Source of the DNA: Thermoplasmata archaeon
GTDB taxonomy: Archaea; Thermoplasmatota; Thermoplasmata; Thermoplasmatales; Thermoplasmataceae
Reading direction: 5' to 3'
DNA: 13,907 bases
Assembly (NCBI GenBank): GCA_021850745.1
Contig: JAJZKX010000020.1
Span: 1 to 13,907 of the forward strand
Below are positions 13,889 through 13,907 of the stretch, one piece after another. A model generated the notes under the pieces. It was given only the letters and a program-made list of their open reading frames with translations. It had not been told where the DNA came from and did no database searches. Made by a program: the position numbers and the translations under genes. Numbering within the stretch: the stretch's first letter is position 1; each line of letters begins with the position of its first letter.

Positions 13889-13907
13889 CCTGCCTCTGAG
13901 TTGCAGT

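Noticed and set aside
1..13907. CRISPR array, defence island, prophage or insertion sequence
   Set aside because: No regularly spaced direct repeats, transposase, integrase, nuclease or phage gene was seen. All larger frames have ordinary metabolic, transport or surface roles.

Overview
The window looks like a stretch of a moderately AT-rich archaeal chromosome, most likely of the Thermoplasmata (Thermoplasmatales-like acidophiles). The archaeal assignment rests on a complete deoxyhypusine synthase gene, archaeal TATA boxes 23-32 bp upstream of several starts, oligo-T stretches after stops, and a DUF981-type membrane protein. The narrower placement is inference from the style of the large repeat surface protein and the gene content. 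No RNA gene, CRISPR array, insertion sequence or phage gene was seen. No gene-free stretch exceeds 300 bases; the longest is 249 bp (7685-7933).

Layout from left to right: (1) the 3' end of a family GH31 alpha-glycosidase (+), overlapping tail to tail by 7 bp with a small CopD-like membrane protein, which lies behind a PadR-type regulator on the minus strand. A perfect 14-bp palindrome covers the predicted PadR transcription start. (2) Deoxyhypusine synthase (+), diverging from PadR. (3) A ~737-residue cell-surface protein (-) made of seven beta-rich repeats of two alternating types, held by an N-terminal signal/anchor and a C-terminal membrane helix. (4) A two-gene ABC exporter (ATPase then permease, -). 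(5) A DUF981-like membrane protein (-), with an oligo-T terminator after it and a palindrome-rich spacer before it. (6) A tightly packed four-gene operon (-): divergent ABC ATPase, ABC-2-like permease, a second six-helix membrane protein of unknown family, and a winged-helix regulator. (7) Carbamate kinase (+), diverging from that operon. (8) A COG2236-like phosphoribosyltransferase (-), converging on carbamate kinase, and upstream of it a DHA2-type MFS drug exporter (-) whose start lies near the right edge.

The genes are mostly housekeeping (hypusine formation, carbamate/ATP metabolism, nucleobase salvage) interspersed with envelope and export functions (two ABC systems, one MFS pump, a surface protein). 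Two local regulators, PadR and the winged-helix protein, probably control the transport/membrane genes next to them.

Two modes of translation start can be read. First genes of transcripts (PadR, DHS, surface protein, ABC ATPase at 10572) look leaderless or nearly so. Operon-internal genes and some short-leader genes carry Shine-Dalgarno motifs, which in four cases point to TTG as the start. The least ordinary items are the four-gene ABC operon, the alternating-repeat surface protein and the palindrome-rich spacer at 7685-7933. None is clear proof of a new system.
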